Shown here: positions 8,972-17,099 of the stretch, piece by piece
How the letters are laid out: each line of letters starts with the position of its first letter
Position numbering within the stretch: position 1 is the stretch's first letter
Assembly (NCBI GenBank): GCA_035943635.1
Contig: DASZBX010000107.1
Coordinates: 1 to 64,000 of the forward strand
DNA: 64,000 bases
Origin: DASZBX01 sp035943635
Lineage (GTDB): Bacteria > Actinomycetota > Actinomycetes > Streptomycetales > Catenulisporaceae
Reading direction: 5' to 3'
The notes under the pieces: model-generated
The model's input: only the letters and a program-made list of their open reading frames with translations
Told to the model about the DNA's origin: nothing
The model's database searches: none
Position numbers and translations under genes: made by a program

Positions 8972-9712
8972 ATGGTTCTGCTGGCCCAGATCAGCGACCT
9001 GCACTTCGACGGCACCGCGGCGACGGCCGAACGGGTCTCCCGGGTGCTGGACTACCTCAAGGCGATGCCCACGCCCGTGGACGCGGTCCTGGTCACCGGC
9101 GACATCGCGGACACCGGCGCACCGGCCGAGTACGCGCAGGCCGCGCAGGTGCTGACCGCCGACTTCCCGATCCTGACCCTGCCCGGCAACCACGACGACC
9201 GGGCCGAGTACCGCCGGGGCCTGCTCGGCGAACCGGCCGCCGACGGCCCGGCCAACCGGGCCCACCTGATCGGCGGCACGGCGATCCTGATGTGCGACTC
9301 CAGCGTCCCCGGCCAGTCCCCGGGCCGACTCGCCGCGGAGACCCTGGCCTGGCTGGCCGAGACCCTGGAGGCCCTGCCTGCCGGGACGCCCGTCCTGCTC
9401 GCCTTCCACCACCCGCCGGTCGTCCTGCACCACCCGATCCTCGACGCGATCCGGCTGGAGAACCCGCAGGAGCTCGCCGACCTGCTCGACGGCCGACCCG
9501 AGGTGGTCGCGGTGCTGACCGGGCATGCGCACACCGCGGCCGTCTCGACCTTCGCCGGGCGCCCGCTCGTGGTCGCGCCGGGCGTGTACTGGACGCTGCA
9601 ACTGCCGTGGGAGGGCGATAAGGTCGTCGACCGGCCGCAGCCTCCGGCGATCGCCTTCCACGTGCTGGACGACGAGCACCGGCTGACCACGCACTACCGC
9701 GCGGTGCTGTAG
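8972..9712 (+). CDS. cpdA: Calcineurin-like metallophosphoesterase (cyclic-nucleotide phosphodiesterase type)
   Basis: The 246-aa protein carries all metallophosphoesterase blocks: ISDLHFD, VLVTGDIADTG, LTLPGNHDD, LLAFHHPPV and VLTGHAHT. This order and spacing match CpdA/Rv0805-type class III phosphodiesterases, which hydrolyse 3',5'-cAMP or related phosphodiesters with a di-metal centre. No membrane segment is visible. I chose the ATG at 8972 because GGAAGGAAA precedes it and ISDLHFD follows directly. An adjacent fold-back element lies upstream. The exact substrate cannot be inferred. Confidence 0.85.
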   Translation: MVLLAQISDLHFDGTAATAERVSRVLDYLKAMPTPVDAVLVTGDIADTGAPAEYAQAAQVLTADFPILTLPGNHDDRAEYRRGLLGEPAADGPANRAHLIGGTAILMCDSSVPGQSPGRLAAETLAWLAETLEALPAGTPVLLAFHHPPVVLHHPILDAIRLENPQELADLLDGRPEVVAVLTGHAHTAAVSTFAGRPLVVAPGVYWTLQLPWEGDKVVDRPQPPAIAFHVLDDEHRLTTHYRAVL

Positions 9713-9748
9713 CGGCTCGGGGCTGTAGCAGTTCAGGGCTATAGCGAT

Positions 9749-10417
9749 TCAGCTCCGCCAACCCGGCTGCACGAGCCCTGATTCGTAGGCGATCACGACC
9801 AGGTGCGCGCGGTCGCGGGCCCCGAGTTTGCCCAGGATCCGGGAGACGTGCGTCTTCGCGGTCAGCGGGCTGAGCACCAGCCGCTCGGCGATGTCGGTGT
9901 TGGTCAGGCCCTCGGCCACCAGCGCCAGCACCTGCCGTTCCCGGTCGGTCAGCTGCGCCAGCCCGCGCACGGCCGCCGGGGTCTGCTTCGCCCGGGCCGC
10001 GTAGTCGCCGATCAGCCGCCGGGTGGCGCCGGGGGAGAGCAGTGCGTCCCCGGTGGCCGCGGCCCGCACGCCGCGGGCCAGCTCGGCCGGTTCGCTGTTC
10101 TTCACCAGGAACCCGGCCGCGCCCAGCCGGATGGCTTCGAACACGTACTCGTCCAGGTCGAAGGTGGTCAGGATGACCACGTGCACGGCGCCGAGCGCCG
10201 GGTCGGCGGCGATCCGCCGGGTGGCCTCCAGCCCGTCCACGCCCGGCATCCGGATGTCCATCAGGACCACGTCGGGCCGCAGCCGGGCGGCCAGTTCCAC
10301 GGCCGCCGCGCCGTCCGCGGCCTCGCCGACCACCTCGATCCCCGGCTCGACCTCGAGCAGCGCCCGGATCCCGCCGCGGATCAGCGGCTGGTCGTCGGCG
10401 AGCAGGACTCTGATCAT
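9749..10417 (-). CDS. NarL/FixJ-family response regulator
   Basis: The 222-aa protein has an N-terminal receiver domain (IRVLLADDQPLIRGG; phospho-acceptor Asp54 in VVLMDIRMPG; K in FLVKNSEPAEL). A C-terminal LuxR-type HTH (LTDRERQVLALVAEGLTNTD...SPLTAKTHVSRIL) binds DNA. Its ATG overlaps the stop of the sensor kinase by 4 bp, the standard cognate-pair arrangement. The upstream same-strand FtsX-type ABC exporter is a likely target. Confidence 0.93.
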   Translation of the reverse strand: MIRVLLADDQPLIRGGIRALLEVEPGIEVVGEAADGAAAVELAARLRPDVVLMDIRMPGVDGLEATRRIAADPALGAVHVVILTTFDLDEYVFEAIRLGAAGFLVKNSEPAELARGVRAAATGDALLSPGATRRLIGDYAARAKQTPAAVRGLAQLTDRERQVLALVAEGLTNTDIAERLVLSPLTAKTHVSRILGKLGARDRAHLVVIAYESGLVQPGWRS

Positions 10418-11757
10418 CGTCGCTCCGTGTCCTCGGCCCGCTCGCTGGTGGCGCGGAAACCGTTGCCCGCCGGGGAGATCTCGGGTGAGTCAGTATTCTG
10501 GTTGATCGGCAGCACGGCCTCGACCAGGAAGCCGCCGCGTGCGGTCGGCTCGGCCCGGACCGTCCCGCCGAGCGCCGCGACCCGTTCGCGCATCCCGGGC
10601 AGCCCGTTGCCGCCGCCGCTCGAACTCGGCGGATTCGCCGGGCCCGTGACGGCCGCCATGCCCGCCGGGCCCGTGACGCCGGCCGAGCCTGCGGCGACCG
10701 CCGCCACACCGGCCCCGGCCATTGCAATCCCGCGCCCGTCGTCGTCGACGAACAGCCGCAGTTCCTTCTCCGCGTACCGGATCCGCACGACGACGCCCGT
10801 GCCGGGCCCGGCGTGCCGGACCGCGTTGGTCAGCGCCTCCTGCGCGATCCGGTACCCGGCCCGGTCCACCGGCCCGGGCAGCGGCCGCGCGGCGCCGAGG
10901 ATCTGCGTGCGCACGCTCAGCCCGGCCGCCTTCGCTCCGTCCACGAGCCGGGCCAGGTCGTCCGCGCGGGAGAGCACCGGCGTCGGGTCGCGTGGCGCCG
11001 CCTCGTCCTGGCCCGCGCGCAGCAGCTCCAGCACGGACCGCAGCTCGCCCAGCGCGGTGTTGCCCGAGTCCTTGATAGCCCGCAGCGCCGCCTCGGTGCG
11101 GGCGGCGTCGCGGCCGAGCGTGACCAGCCCGGCGTTGGCCTGCACGGTGATCAGGGCCAGGTGGTGCGCCAGCACGTCGTGCAGGTCGCGGGCGATCCGC
11201 AGCCGTTCCTCCCCGGCCCGGCGCCGGGCCGCCTCGCCGGCCGCCTCCCGGGCCCGCTCGGCCTCCTGTGCCTCGGCCCGGCGCACCCGGCGGCGGATCC
11301 GGACGATCTCGGCGAACGCCGCCAGCGCGGCCAGCCACGAGGCCAGGCCCACCTGGAACGCGAGCCCGGTGTGCCCGACCAGCGGCCTGGCCGCGAGCAG
11401 GTACCCGGCGACCAGCACCGCGTACGCGATCCGCCGGTCCCCGTAGACCACCGCGCTGCCGAACGCCGCGATCAGCGGCAGATACACCAGCCCGGGCGGG
11501 TAACCGGACAGGGTGAACGCGCTCTCGGCGGCGAAGACCACCAGCAGCACGACGTTCGGCGCCCGCTGCCGCCAGGCCAGCGCCACGCCCTCGACGACGA
11601 TCAGCAGGTAGCCCAGCACGGTCGGCGCCTGGAACCCGGAGGCCGGATGCCGGGCCTGATGCCAGCCGGAGATGACGCCGAACGCCAGCCCCAGGACGGT
11701 GAGCACGGCGGCGCCCGCCGCGTCGCGCGGCAGGGGACGGGGCGCGTGCAGACGCAA
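10414..11757 (-). CDS. Sensor histidine kinase (HisKA_3 / DesK type)
   Basis: The 447-aa protein starts with several hydrophobic helices (about 10-165) followed by a short coiled coil rich in Arg/Ala/Glu. The HisKA_3 motif ARDLHDVLAHHLALI holds the phospho-His. The HATPase domain contains QEALTNAVRHAGPGT, FVDDDGRGI and GNGLPGMRERVAALGG. About 40 Ala/Gly-rich residues are inserted between the G1 and G2 boxes. I prefer the TTG at 11757 because GAAGGAAGG lies six bases upstream and the first membrane helix follows soon after. It is coupled to the response regulator by an ATGA overlap. Confidence 0.9.
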   Translation of the reverse strand: MRLHAPRPLPRDAAGAAVLTVLGLAFGVISGWHQARHPASGFQAPTVLGYLLIVVEGVALAWRQRAPNVVLLVVFAAESAFTLSGYPPGLVYLPLIAAFGSAVVYGDRRIAYAVLVAGYLLAARPLVGHTGLAFQVGLASWLAALAAFAEIVRIRRRVRRAEAQEAERAREAAGEAARRRAGEERLRIARDLHDVLAHHLALITVQANAGLVTLGRDAARTEAALRAIKDSGNTALGELRSVLELLRAGQDEAAPRDPTPVLSRADDLARLVDGAKAAGLSVRTQILGAARPLPGPVDRAGYRIAQEALTNAVRHAGPGTGVVVRIRYAEKELRLFVDDDGRGIAMAGAGVAAVAAGSAGVTGPAGMAAVTGPANPPSSSGGGNGLPGMRERVAALGGTVRAEPTARGGFLVEAVLPINQNTDSPEISPAGNGFRATSERAEDTERR

Positions 11758-12144
11758 GTTCGGCCTTCCTTCGGGGAGACAACGGTAACGCGGCGAGCTG
11801 GGGCGTTCTACCACCAGCGGAGACGGCGGCGGCGGGCGGGGCGGCCGGCGGGAACGGCGGGGCGATTCGGCTGGGCCGACGGGCCGGATCCGGGCGATGG
11901 TCTCGGCTCGACGGTGGGGCTCGAGTGGGTATCGCGGCGCGGCTTGGCCGATCGTCTCGGCCGGGCCGGTCCGGTCGGCCGGGTGTGCGCCGCCGTTTCG
12001 GACCAGCCGAGCCCGAGTCCCAGCCACACCGCCCACTGGGCCGAGCAGGTCCAGCCGAGCCCGAGCCCGGCCCACACCGCCAACCGCGCCGAGCCGGACC
12101 AGCTTGACCGCCGGGACCACTCGGCCCAGTTCACCGTTCCCAGC
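11758..12144. other. Gene-free interval with short direct repeats
   Basis: About 390 bp separate the ABC permease from the histidine kinase. Two imperfect copies of a roughly 30-bp unit beginning CAGCCGAGCCCGAG lie near 12003 and 12051, each followed by CCCACACCGCC-like sequence. The frames here have no recognisable product. The promoter of the kinase/regulator pair is expected in this interval. Confidence 0.4.
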
Positions 12145-14724
12145 TCACCCGGCGGCGATCGCCGTGAGCGGGTCCAGCCGGGCCGCGCGCCGGGCCGGCC
12201 GGATGCCGGCCAGCAGCCCGGCCACCGCCCCGACGACCAGCACCAGCACGATCTGCGCCCACGGGATCGACACCACGCCGACCTGTTGCGCCGCGCTGAC
12301 CGCCCGCACGACCGCCCAGCCGAGCAGCACGCCGAGCGCCGCGCCCGTACCGGTGCCGAGCAGCGCGGTCATCACCGCCTCCCACCGGATCGTCGCCCGC
12401 ACCTGCGACCGGTCGCCGCCGACCGCGCGCAGCAGCCCGATCTCCCGGGTCCGTTCGTACACTGCCAGCGCGAGCGTGTTCCCGATGCCCAGCAACGCGA
12501 TCAGGATCGCCAGCGCCAGCATCACGTACACGATCGCCAGCACCGTGTCGACCGACGACGCCTCAGCGGACAGATACGCGGCCCGGTCCTGCACGGTCAG
12601 CCCGCCGAACGACTTCGCGATCGTCTCGATCTGCCCGGTCACCGCCGCCGTGTCCGCGCCCGGCGCGAACGCCACGTACACGGCCGTGTTCAGCGGCTGC
12701 TCGGTGTGCGCGGCCCACAGGCTCTCCGGCAGCACGTACCCGGCCAGCGGCGCGATCGGCGGGTAGACCGCGCCGACCCGGACCGGGACCACCGCGCCGT
12801 CGGGGAACGTCACCCGGACGGCCGTGCCGACCTGCCAGCCGTGCTTCGCCGCGTCGGTCGAGTCGACGGCGAGCTGCCCGTCGGGCAGGCCGAGCGTGAA
12901 CACCCGGTCCAGTTGGGCCGGGTCGCCGGTGCTGACGGCCTCGGACGTGCCGTCGAGCAGGACCCGGCCGGTTCCGGAGCCGGCCGCCACCGCGACCCCG
13001 CCGAGCGCGCCGATCCGGTCCGCGGCCTGCGGGCTGAAGCCGCCGAGCGCGTAGTCGCGGGCCGAGTCGGACACGACCAGGTCGCCGCGGAACGTCTGGT
13101 CCAGGTTCGCGCCGGTCGAGGCCTTGAGCGAGGCGCCGAACACCGAGAACACGGTCACGATGGTCACCCCGACGACCAGCGCCGCCGCGGCCGCCGCGGT
13201 CCGTTTGGGCGCCCGGGCGATGTTGCGCCGGGCCAGCAGTCCGGGCAGGCCGCGCAGCCGGGCCACCGGCGCGCCGAGCACCCGCGCGGCCAGCACCGCG
13301 AGCACCGGGCCGAGCACCAGCAGCCCGGCCAGCGCGACCGCCCCGGCCAGGGCGACCAGCGTGGTGCTGCTGCGGCCCAGGGCGAAGCCGACCAGGCCCG
13401 CGACGCCGAGCACGGTCAGCGCCGCGCCGATCCGGGCCCGCAGCCGGGAGGCGCCCGCGGTGTCCACGGCGCTCTCCCGCAGCGCTTCGACCGGCGCGAC
13501 CCTTGAGGCCCGGACCGCCGGGCTCAGCGCGGCCAGCACGGTGATCGCCACGCCCACGACCAGGCCGAGCACCGCGTTCCCGGCGGTGAACACGACCCCT
13601 GAGATCGGCAGGGCGAAGCCGGCCTTGGCGAACGCGCTCTCCAGCCCGGCGGCGATCCCGTAACCCGCGGCCACCCCGGCGGCCGAGCCGAGCAGCCCGA
13701 GCAGCGCGGCCTCGCCGAGGCTGCCGCGCAGCACCTGCCCGCGGGACGCGCCGAGCGCCCGCAGCAGCGCCGACTCCCGGGTGCGCTGCGCGGCGACCAC
13801 CCCGAAGGTGTTGTGCACGTTCAACATCGCGACCACCAGCGCGATCGCGGCGAACACGTCCAGGAAGGCCTTGAAGAAGCTCAGGAACTGGTCGCTGACC
13901 GCGGCGATCTGCTCGGCGGTGGCCTGGGCGCCGGTGATCGCCTGCGTTCCCGGCGGCAGGACCCGCGCGATGGCCGCCTGCACCTGCTCCTGGCTGTGGC
14001 CGGGCTGCGCGCGGACCACGATCTGGCTGACCTCGTCCGCGCCGCCGAGCAGGTGCTGCTGCGCTCCGGCCAGGGTGAACGCAGTGTACGTCGACCCGCC
14101 GTCGGAGGAGGTGTCTCCGTACACGGCGATGCCGGAGATGGTCACCGGCAGGGCGTTCGGGATGTACACGGTCGTGGTCTGGCCGACCCGCAGGTCGCCC
14201 TGCGTGGCAGAGTGCTGATCGATTACGACCTGATCAGGGCCCTGCGGCGGCGCGCCGGCGGCGAGTTTCCACGGGTTGAGCGCGGGGTCGGTGATCCAGG
14301 TCCCGGCGGTCCGCGGGCCCATGCCGGTCACGGCCTGGCCGTCCGTGCCGGTCAGCACGCCCTCTCCGGTCACCGTGCCCTGCGCCTCGGCGACGCCCGG
14401 GACCGCGCGCACCGTGGCCACGAGCGAACCGTCGATCGGGCCGCGGTTCGCGCCGGCGGCGGTGGTCGTCGTGGTCGCGTTGCGGACGATGACGTCCGTC
14501 CCCTGATACGCCGTGGTGAAGGCCGAGTCGATCGCGCTGGTCATCGTGGCACTCAGGCCGAGCGTGCCGGTCAGGAACGCCACGCCGAGGAACACCGCCG
14601 ACAGCAGCCCGAGCAGGCGGCGTTTGCGCGACCACAGGCCGCGGCCGGTGACCGTCGCCATCGGGCCGATTCGGTTGGCCCGCTTGGCGATCGGCCGCGC
14701 GGACGTAGCGTTGCGCCCGCTCAT
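12145..14724 (-). CDS. ABC transporter permease, FtsX/MacB type
   Basis: The 859-aa integral membrane protein has an N-terminal helix (LLGLLSAVFLGVAFLTGTLG), a large extracellular MacB-PCD-like domain, a three-helix FtsX block at about 290-410, a second extracellular domain and a second FtsX block near the C-terminus (LAVYERTREIGLLRAVGG...). The repeated R-E-x-x-L-L-R-A-x-G-A/G motif occurs after helix 1 of both blocks. Such permeases export peptides or lipids or act as mechanotransmitters. The gene overlaps the ATPase gene by 4 bp and precedes a two-component system, the usual layout of peptide-antibiotic detoxification modules. Confidence 0.92.
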   Translation of the reverse strand: MSGRNATSARPIAKRANRIGPMATVTGRGLWSRKRRLLGLLSAVFLGVAFLTGTLGLSATMTSAIDSAFTTAYQGTDVIVRNATTTTTAAGANRGPIDGSLVATVRAVPGVAEAQGTVTGEGVLTGTDGQAVTGMGPRTAGTWITDPALNPWKLAAGAPPQGPDQVVIDQHSATQGDLRVGQTTTVYIPNALPVTISGIAVYGDTSSDGGSTYTAFTLAGAQQHLLGGADEVSQIVVRAQPGHSQEQVQAAIARVLPPGTQAITGAQATAEQIAAVSDQFLSFFKAFLDVFAAIALVVAMLNVHNTFGVVAAQRTRESALLRALGASRGQVLRGSLGEAALLGLLGSAAGVAAGYGIAAGLESAFAKAGFALPISGVVFTAGNAVLGLVVGVAITVLAALSPAVRASRVAPVEALRESAVDTAGASRLRARIGAALTVLGVAGLVGFALGRSSTTLVALAGAVALAGLLVLGPVLAVLAARVLGAPVARLRGLPGLLARRNIARAPKRTAAAAAALVVGVTIVTVFSVFGASLKASTGANLDQTFRGDLVVSDSARDYALGGFSPQAADRIGALGGVAVAAGSGTGRVLLDGTSEAVSTGDPAQLDRVFTLGLPDGQLAVDSTDAAKHGWQVGTAVRVTFPDGAVVPVRVGAVYPPIAPLAGYVLPESLWAAHTEQPLNTAVYVAFAPGADTAAVTGQIETIAKSFGGLTVQDRAAYLSAEASSVDTVLAIVYVMLALAILIALLGIGNTLALAVYERTREIGLLRAVGGDRSQVRATIRWEAVMTALLGTGTGAALGVLLGWAVVRAVSAAQQVGVVSIPWAQIVLVLVVGAVAGLLAGIRPARRAARLDPLTAIAAG

Positions 14725-15494
14725 CGTCCGAGCCCCTTCATCCGGTCGAGCACGAGCTCCGCGGTCGGCTGGTCCAGGGTGTCCACGACTCGGCCGTCGG
14801 CCAGGAACACCACCCGGTCGGCGTGCGCGGCGGCGGCCGGGTCGTGGGTGACCATGACCACCGTCAGCCCGAGTTCGCGCACCGCGGTGCCGAGGAACTC
14901 CAGCACCTCCTGCCCGGTGCGCGAGTCCAGGTTGCCGGTCGGCTCGTCCGCCACGACCAGGTCGGGCCGGGTGACCAGGGCCCGGGCGATCGCCACCCGC
15001 TGCTGCTGGCCGCCGGACAGCTCGGCCGGGCGGTGGCCGAGCCGGTCGCGCAGGCCGACCGTGTCGATCACCTCGTCCAGCCAGGCCTGGGACAGCTTCA
15101 GTCCGGCCAGGTCCGCCGGCAGGGTGATGTTCTCCAGTGCGCTGAGCGTCGGCAGCAGGTTGAACGCCTGGAAGACGAACCCGATCCGGGTCCGCCGGAT
15201 CGCGGTCAGCGCCTTGTCGCCGACCGTGCCGAGGTCGGTCCCGCCGAGCAGGGCCCGGCCGGAGTCGAGCCGGTCCAGCCCGGCCACGCAGTGCACCAGG
15301 GTGGACTTGCCCGACCCGGAGGGCCCCATCACCGCGGTGAACATCCCGGCCGGGAACTCGACGCTCACCCCGTCCAGCGCGACCACCGCGGACTGCCCGC
15401 GGCCGTAGACCTTCCGCGCGTCGACCACCCGCGCGGCCGGGGTCTCGGCCGGCCGGGGCAGCGGCGGCTGCGCACTGCTGTCAACGATCGTCAT
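14721..15494 (-). CDS. ABC transporter ATP-binding protein (LolD/MacB type)
   Basis: This 257-aa ATPase has Walker A GPSGSGKSTL, Q-loop VFQAFNLLPTLSALEN, signature LSGGQQQRVAIARAL, Walker B LVVADEPTGNLD and H-loop VMVTHDP. The VFQAFNLLPTLSALEN segment is typical of ATPases that partner FtsX-like permeases. I chose the ATG at 15494 because GAGGAG lies upstream at good spacing. It overlaps the permease gene by 4 bp and must form the complex with it. The transported substrate is unknown. Confidence 0.93.
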   Translation of the reverse strand: MTIVDSSAQPPLPRPAETPAARVVDARKVYGRGQSAVVALDGVSVEFPAGMFTAVMGPSGSGKSTLVHCVAGLDRLDSGRALLGGTDLGTVGDKALTAIRRTRIGFVFQAFNLLPTLSALENITLPADLAGLKLSQAWLDEVIDTVGLRDRLGHRPAELSGGQQQRVAIARALVTRPDLVVADEPTGNLDSRTGQEVLEFLGTAVRELGLTVVMVTHDPAAAAHADRVVFLADGRVVDTLDQPTAELVLDRMKGLGR

Positions 15495-15839
15495 CGGAAC
15501 TTCTCCTCGGCAACGGTTGGCGGCGCGAATCGCCGCCGTAGCCCATTCGACCGGTTCGGCGGGCGCCGCCGCGTCCGCCGCCGGGAGACAGTCCGGCGTA
15601 CTCCCGGGGGAGTACGCGGCCGCCGGTTCAGCAGGTTCCGTCGACCATTTCTCCGCCCTGGACGCAGGCCAGAGCCGGCGGGGGAAGCCGCAGCAGCTCG
15701 GACTGGGCATCGGTCGGCAACTCCCGCAGATACGTCAGGTCCACGTACTGGTGGCTGAGGGGTGAGCCAGACGACCCGGCCGAGCGGCCTGGCCGGTTTG
15801 AGCGGGAACAGGTCCAGCCGGATCGGCGCGGCGGCCCGC
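15495..15839. other. Interval between ABC ATPase and YbjQ-domain genes; one tentative 38-aa ORF
   Basis: This interval is 345 bp. On the minus strand a 38-codon frame (15628-15744, GTG start, no clear ribosome site) has coding-like codon use and ends ACVQGGEMVDGTC. The codon bias continues upstream in another frame (RLDLFPLKPARPLGRVVWLT) without a start. It may be a small gene or a frameshifted remnant. Confidence 0.25.
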
Positions 15840-16664
15840 TCAGTCGGACAGCGGCATGACCATCTGCGGACTGACCGGTACCTGGTCCGCGTGCAGGCGG
15901 CTGACCGCGGTGCCCAGGGCGAAGAACTCGATCCCGTTCTCGCCCCAGATCCAGTTGCTCTCGGTGACCGACACGCCGACCACGCCCTGGGCTCCGACCT
16001 GGCGGCCCTCGTACTGCATCCGGGCCATCGCCAGCTCGCGCGCGTCGTACACGGCCTGGCTGTACGGGGCCATCTCAGCGTTCTGGCCAAATTGCTGCAG
16101 CGCCTGCCGGAAGGACAGGTGCGCCACGTGATAGACGCAGGTGCCCATCACCATCGCGCGCGGGACCCAGCCGTGCTGCCACAGCGTCCAGAAGTCCTGC
16201 CCGCTCAGGTGCGAGGTGAACGGCCGCCCGGCCGGCGTGCGGTAGGACTGGCCGCCGGTGGACTTGATCGCCGTGCCCACGGCCACGAACTCCATCACGT
16301 CCGAGGAGAACGAGAACGAGCACGGCCGCAGCCGCACCCCGATCACCCCGTCGGCGCCGAGCGCGTCCGCCTCGGCGTCCATCCGGGCCATCGCCAGTTC
16401 GCGCGCGTTGTACAGTGCCTGGGTCAGCACCGGCAGTTCCTGGCTCACGCTCCAGCGGGCGGACTGGAAACCGATGTGGTAGACGCACGAGCCCATCACC
16501 AGGCCGAGTGGTTCGAAGCCGGTCTGGGTGGTGAGCACGAACTCGTTGACCGACAGGTCCGAGGTGAAGAAACCGCCGCCGCCGGCCGCCGCGCCGAGGC
16601 GCGCCCGGGCGGAGTCGGGCAGGGTCTGCTGCTGCTGGGAGACCGGGATCGCGGACTGGGACAC
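15840..16664 (-). CDS. Protein with two tandem YbjQ-like (heavy-metal-binding) domains
   Basis: The 274-aa protein contains two copies of the same roughly 110-residue unit. Each has FTSxLSxx(E/D)F, G-S/T-C-V-Y-H, a Y-x-A-R-E-L-A-M-A-R-M helix, A-x-G-V-(I/V)-G-V, and a final E-F-x-A-(V/L)-G-T-A strand. This is the YbjQ/DUF74 fold, normally a 105-aa pentamer-forming protein. Here an internal duplication fused two units, which would give a different ring stoichiometry. The role is unknown; the family is loosely described as heavy-metal-binding. I prefer the GTG at 16664, preceded by AAAGGTGG. It is transcribed alone. Confidence 0.75.
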   Translation of the reverse strand: MSQSAIPVSQQQQTLPDSARARLGAAAGGGGFFTSDLSVNEFVLTTQTGFEPLGLVMGSCVYHIGFQSARWSVSQELPVLTQALYNARELAMARMDAEADALGADGVIGVRLRPCSFSFSSDVMEFVAVGTAIKSTGGQSYRTPAGRPFTSHLSGQDFWTLWQHGWVPRAMVMGTCVYHVAHLSFRQALQQFGQNAEMAPYSQAVYDARELAMARMQYEGRQVGAQGVVGVSVTESNWIWGENGIEFFALGTAVSRLHADQVPVSPQMVMPLSD

Positions 16665-17099
16665 GGGGGACGACCACCTTTGCTCGGCGCCGGCACCGGC
16701 GCGGACGGATGCGGGCCGCGGGCGCCGCCGCCGGCCGAGGCGCGGCGGGACCGGGTCCGTGCGGCGCGACGTTACCGCAGCCGGATCGCCCGGGCCACCG
16801 AACCGGCCGGCCGGGCGCGCCGGGCGGAGCGGCGGATCCGGCCGGGGGCGCGAAAAAGTACGGTTTATCAGTGCAACAGCGCCGGTTCGGCCCCGCTGCT
16901 GCCGGTTTTCCGGAAACATGGGATGCTGGTCCGGGTGGTTCGGTGGCGGGAACCGTCTGTTCGGGTAACACTGGGAGAGACGGGTACGTCACCTGGATGG
17001 ATGAAAAGCAACGGATCTACTACAGCCTGCTGCTATCCTGAAAGTCCGCTCTATGGGTTATCCGGCTGGATTCCGCCTATTTTTCCCCGGGGGGAACTG
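16665..17099. other. Divergent intergenic region with a possible 14-aa leader ORF
   Basis: This 435-bp stretch separates two divergent genes. Near 16997 an ATG opens a 14-codon frame, MDEKQRIYYSLLLS, ending about 60 bp before the next gene. It may be a chance frame. An AT-richer run (CCTATTTTTCC) lies just upstream of the next start. No other structure was seen. Confidence 0.3.
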
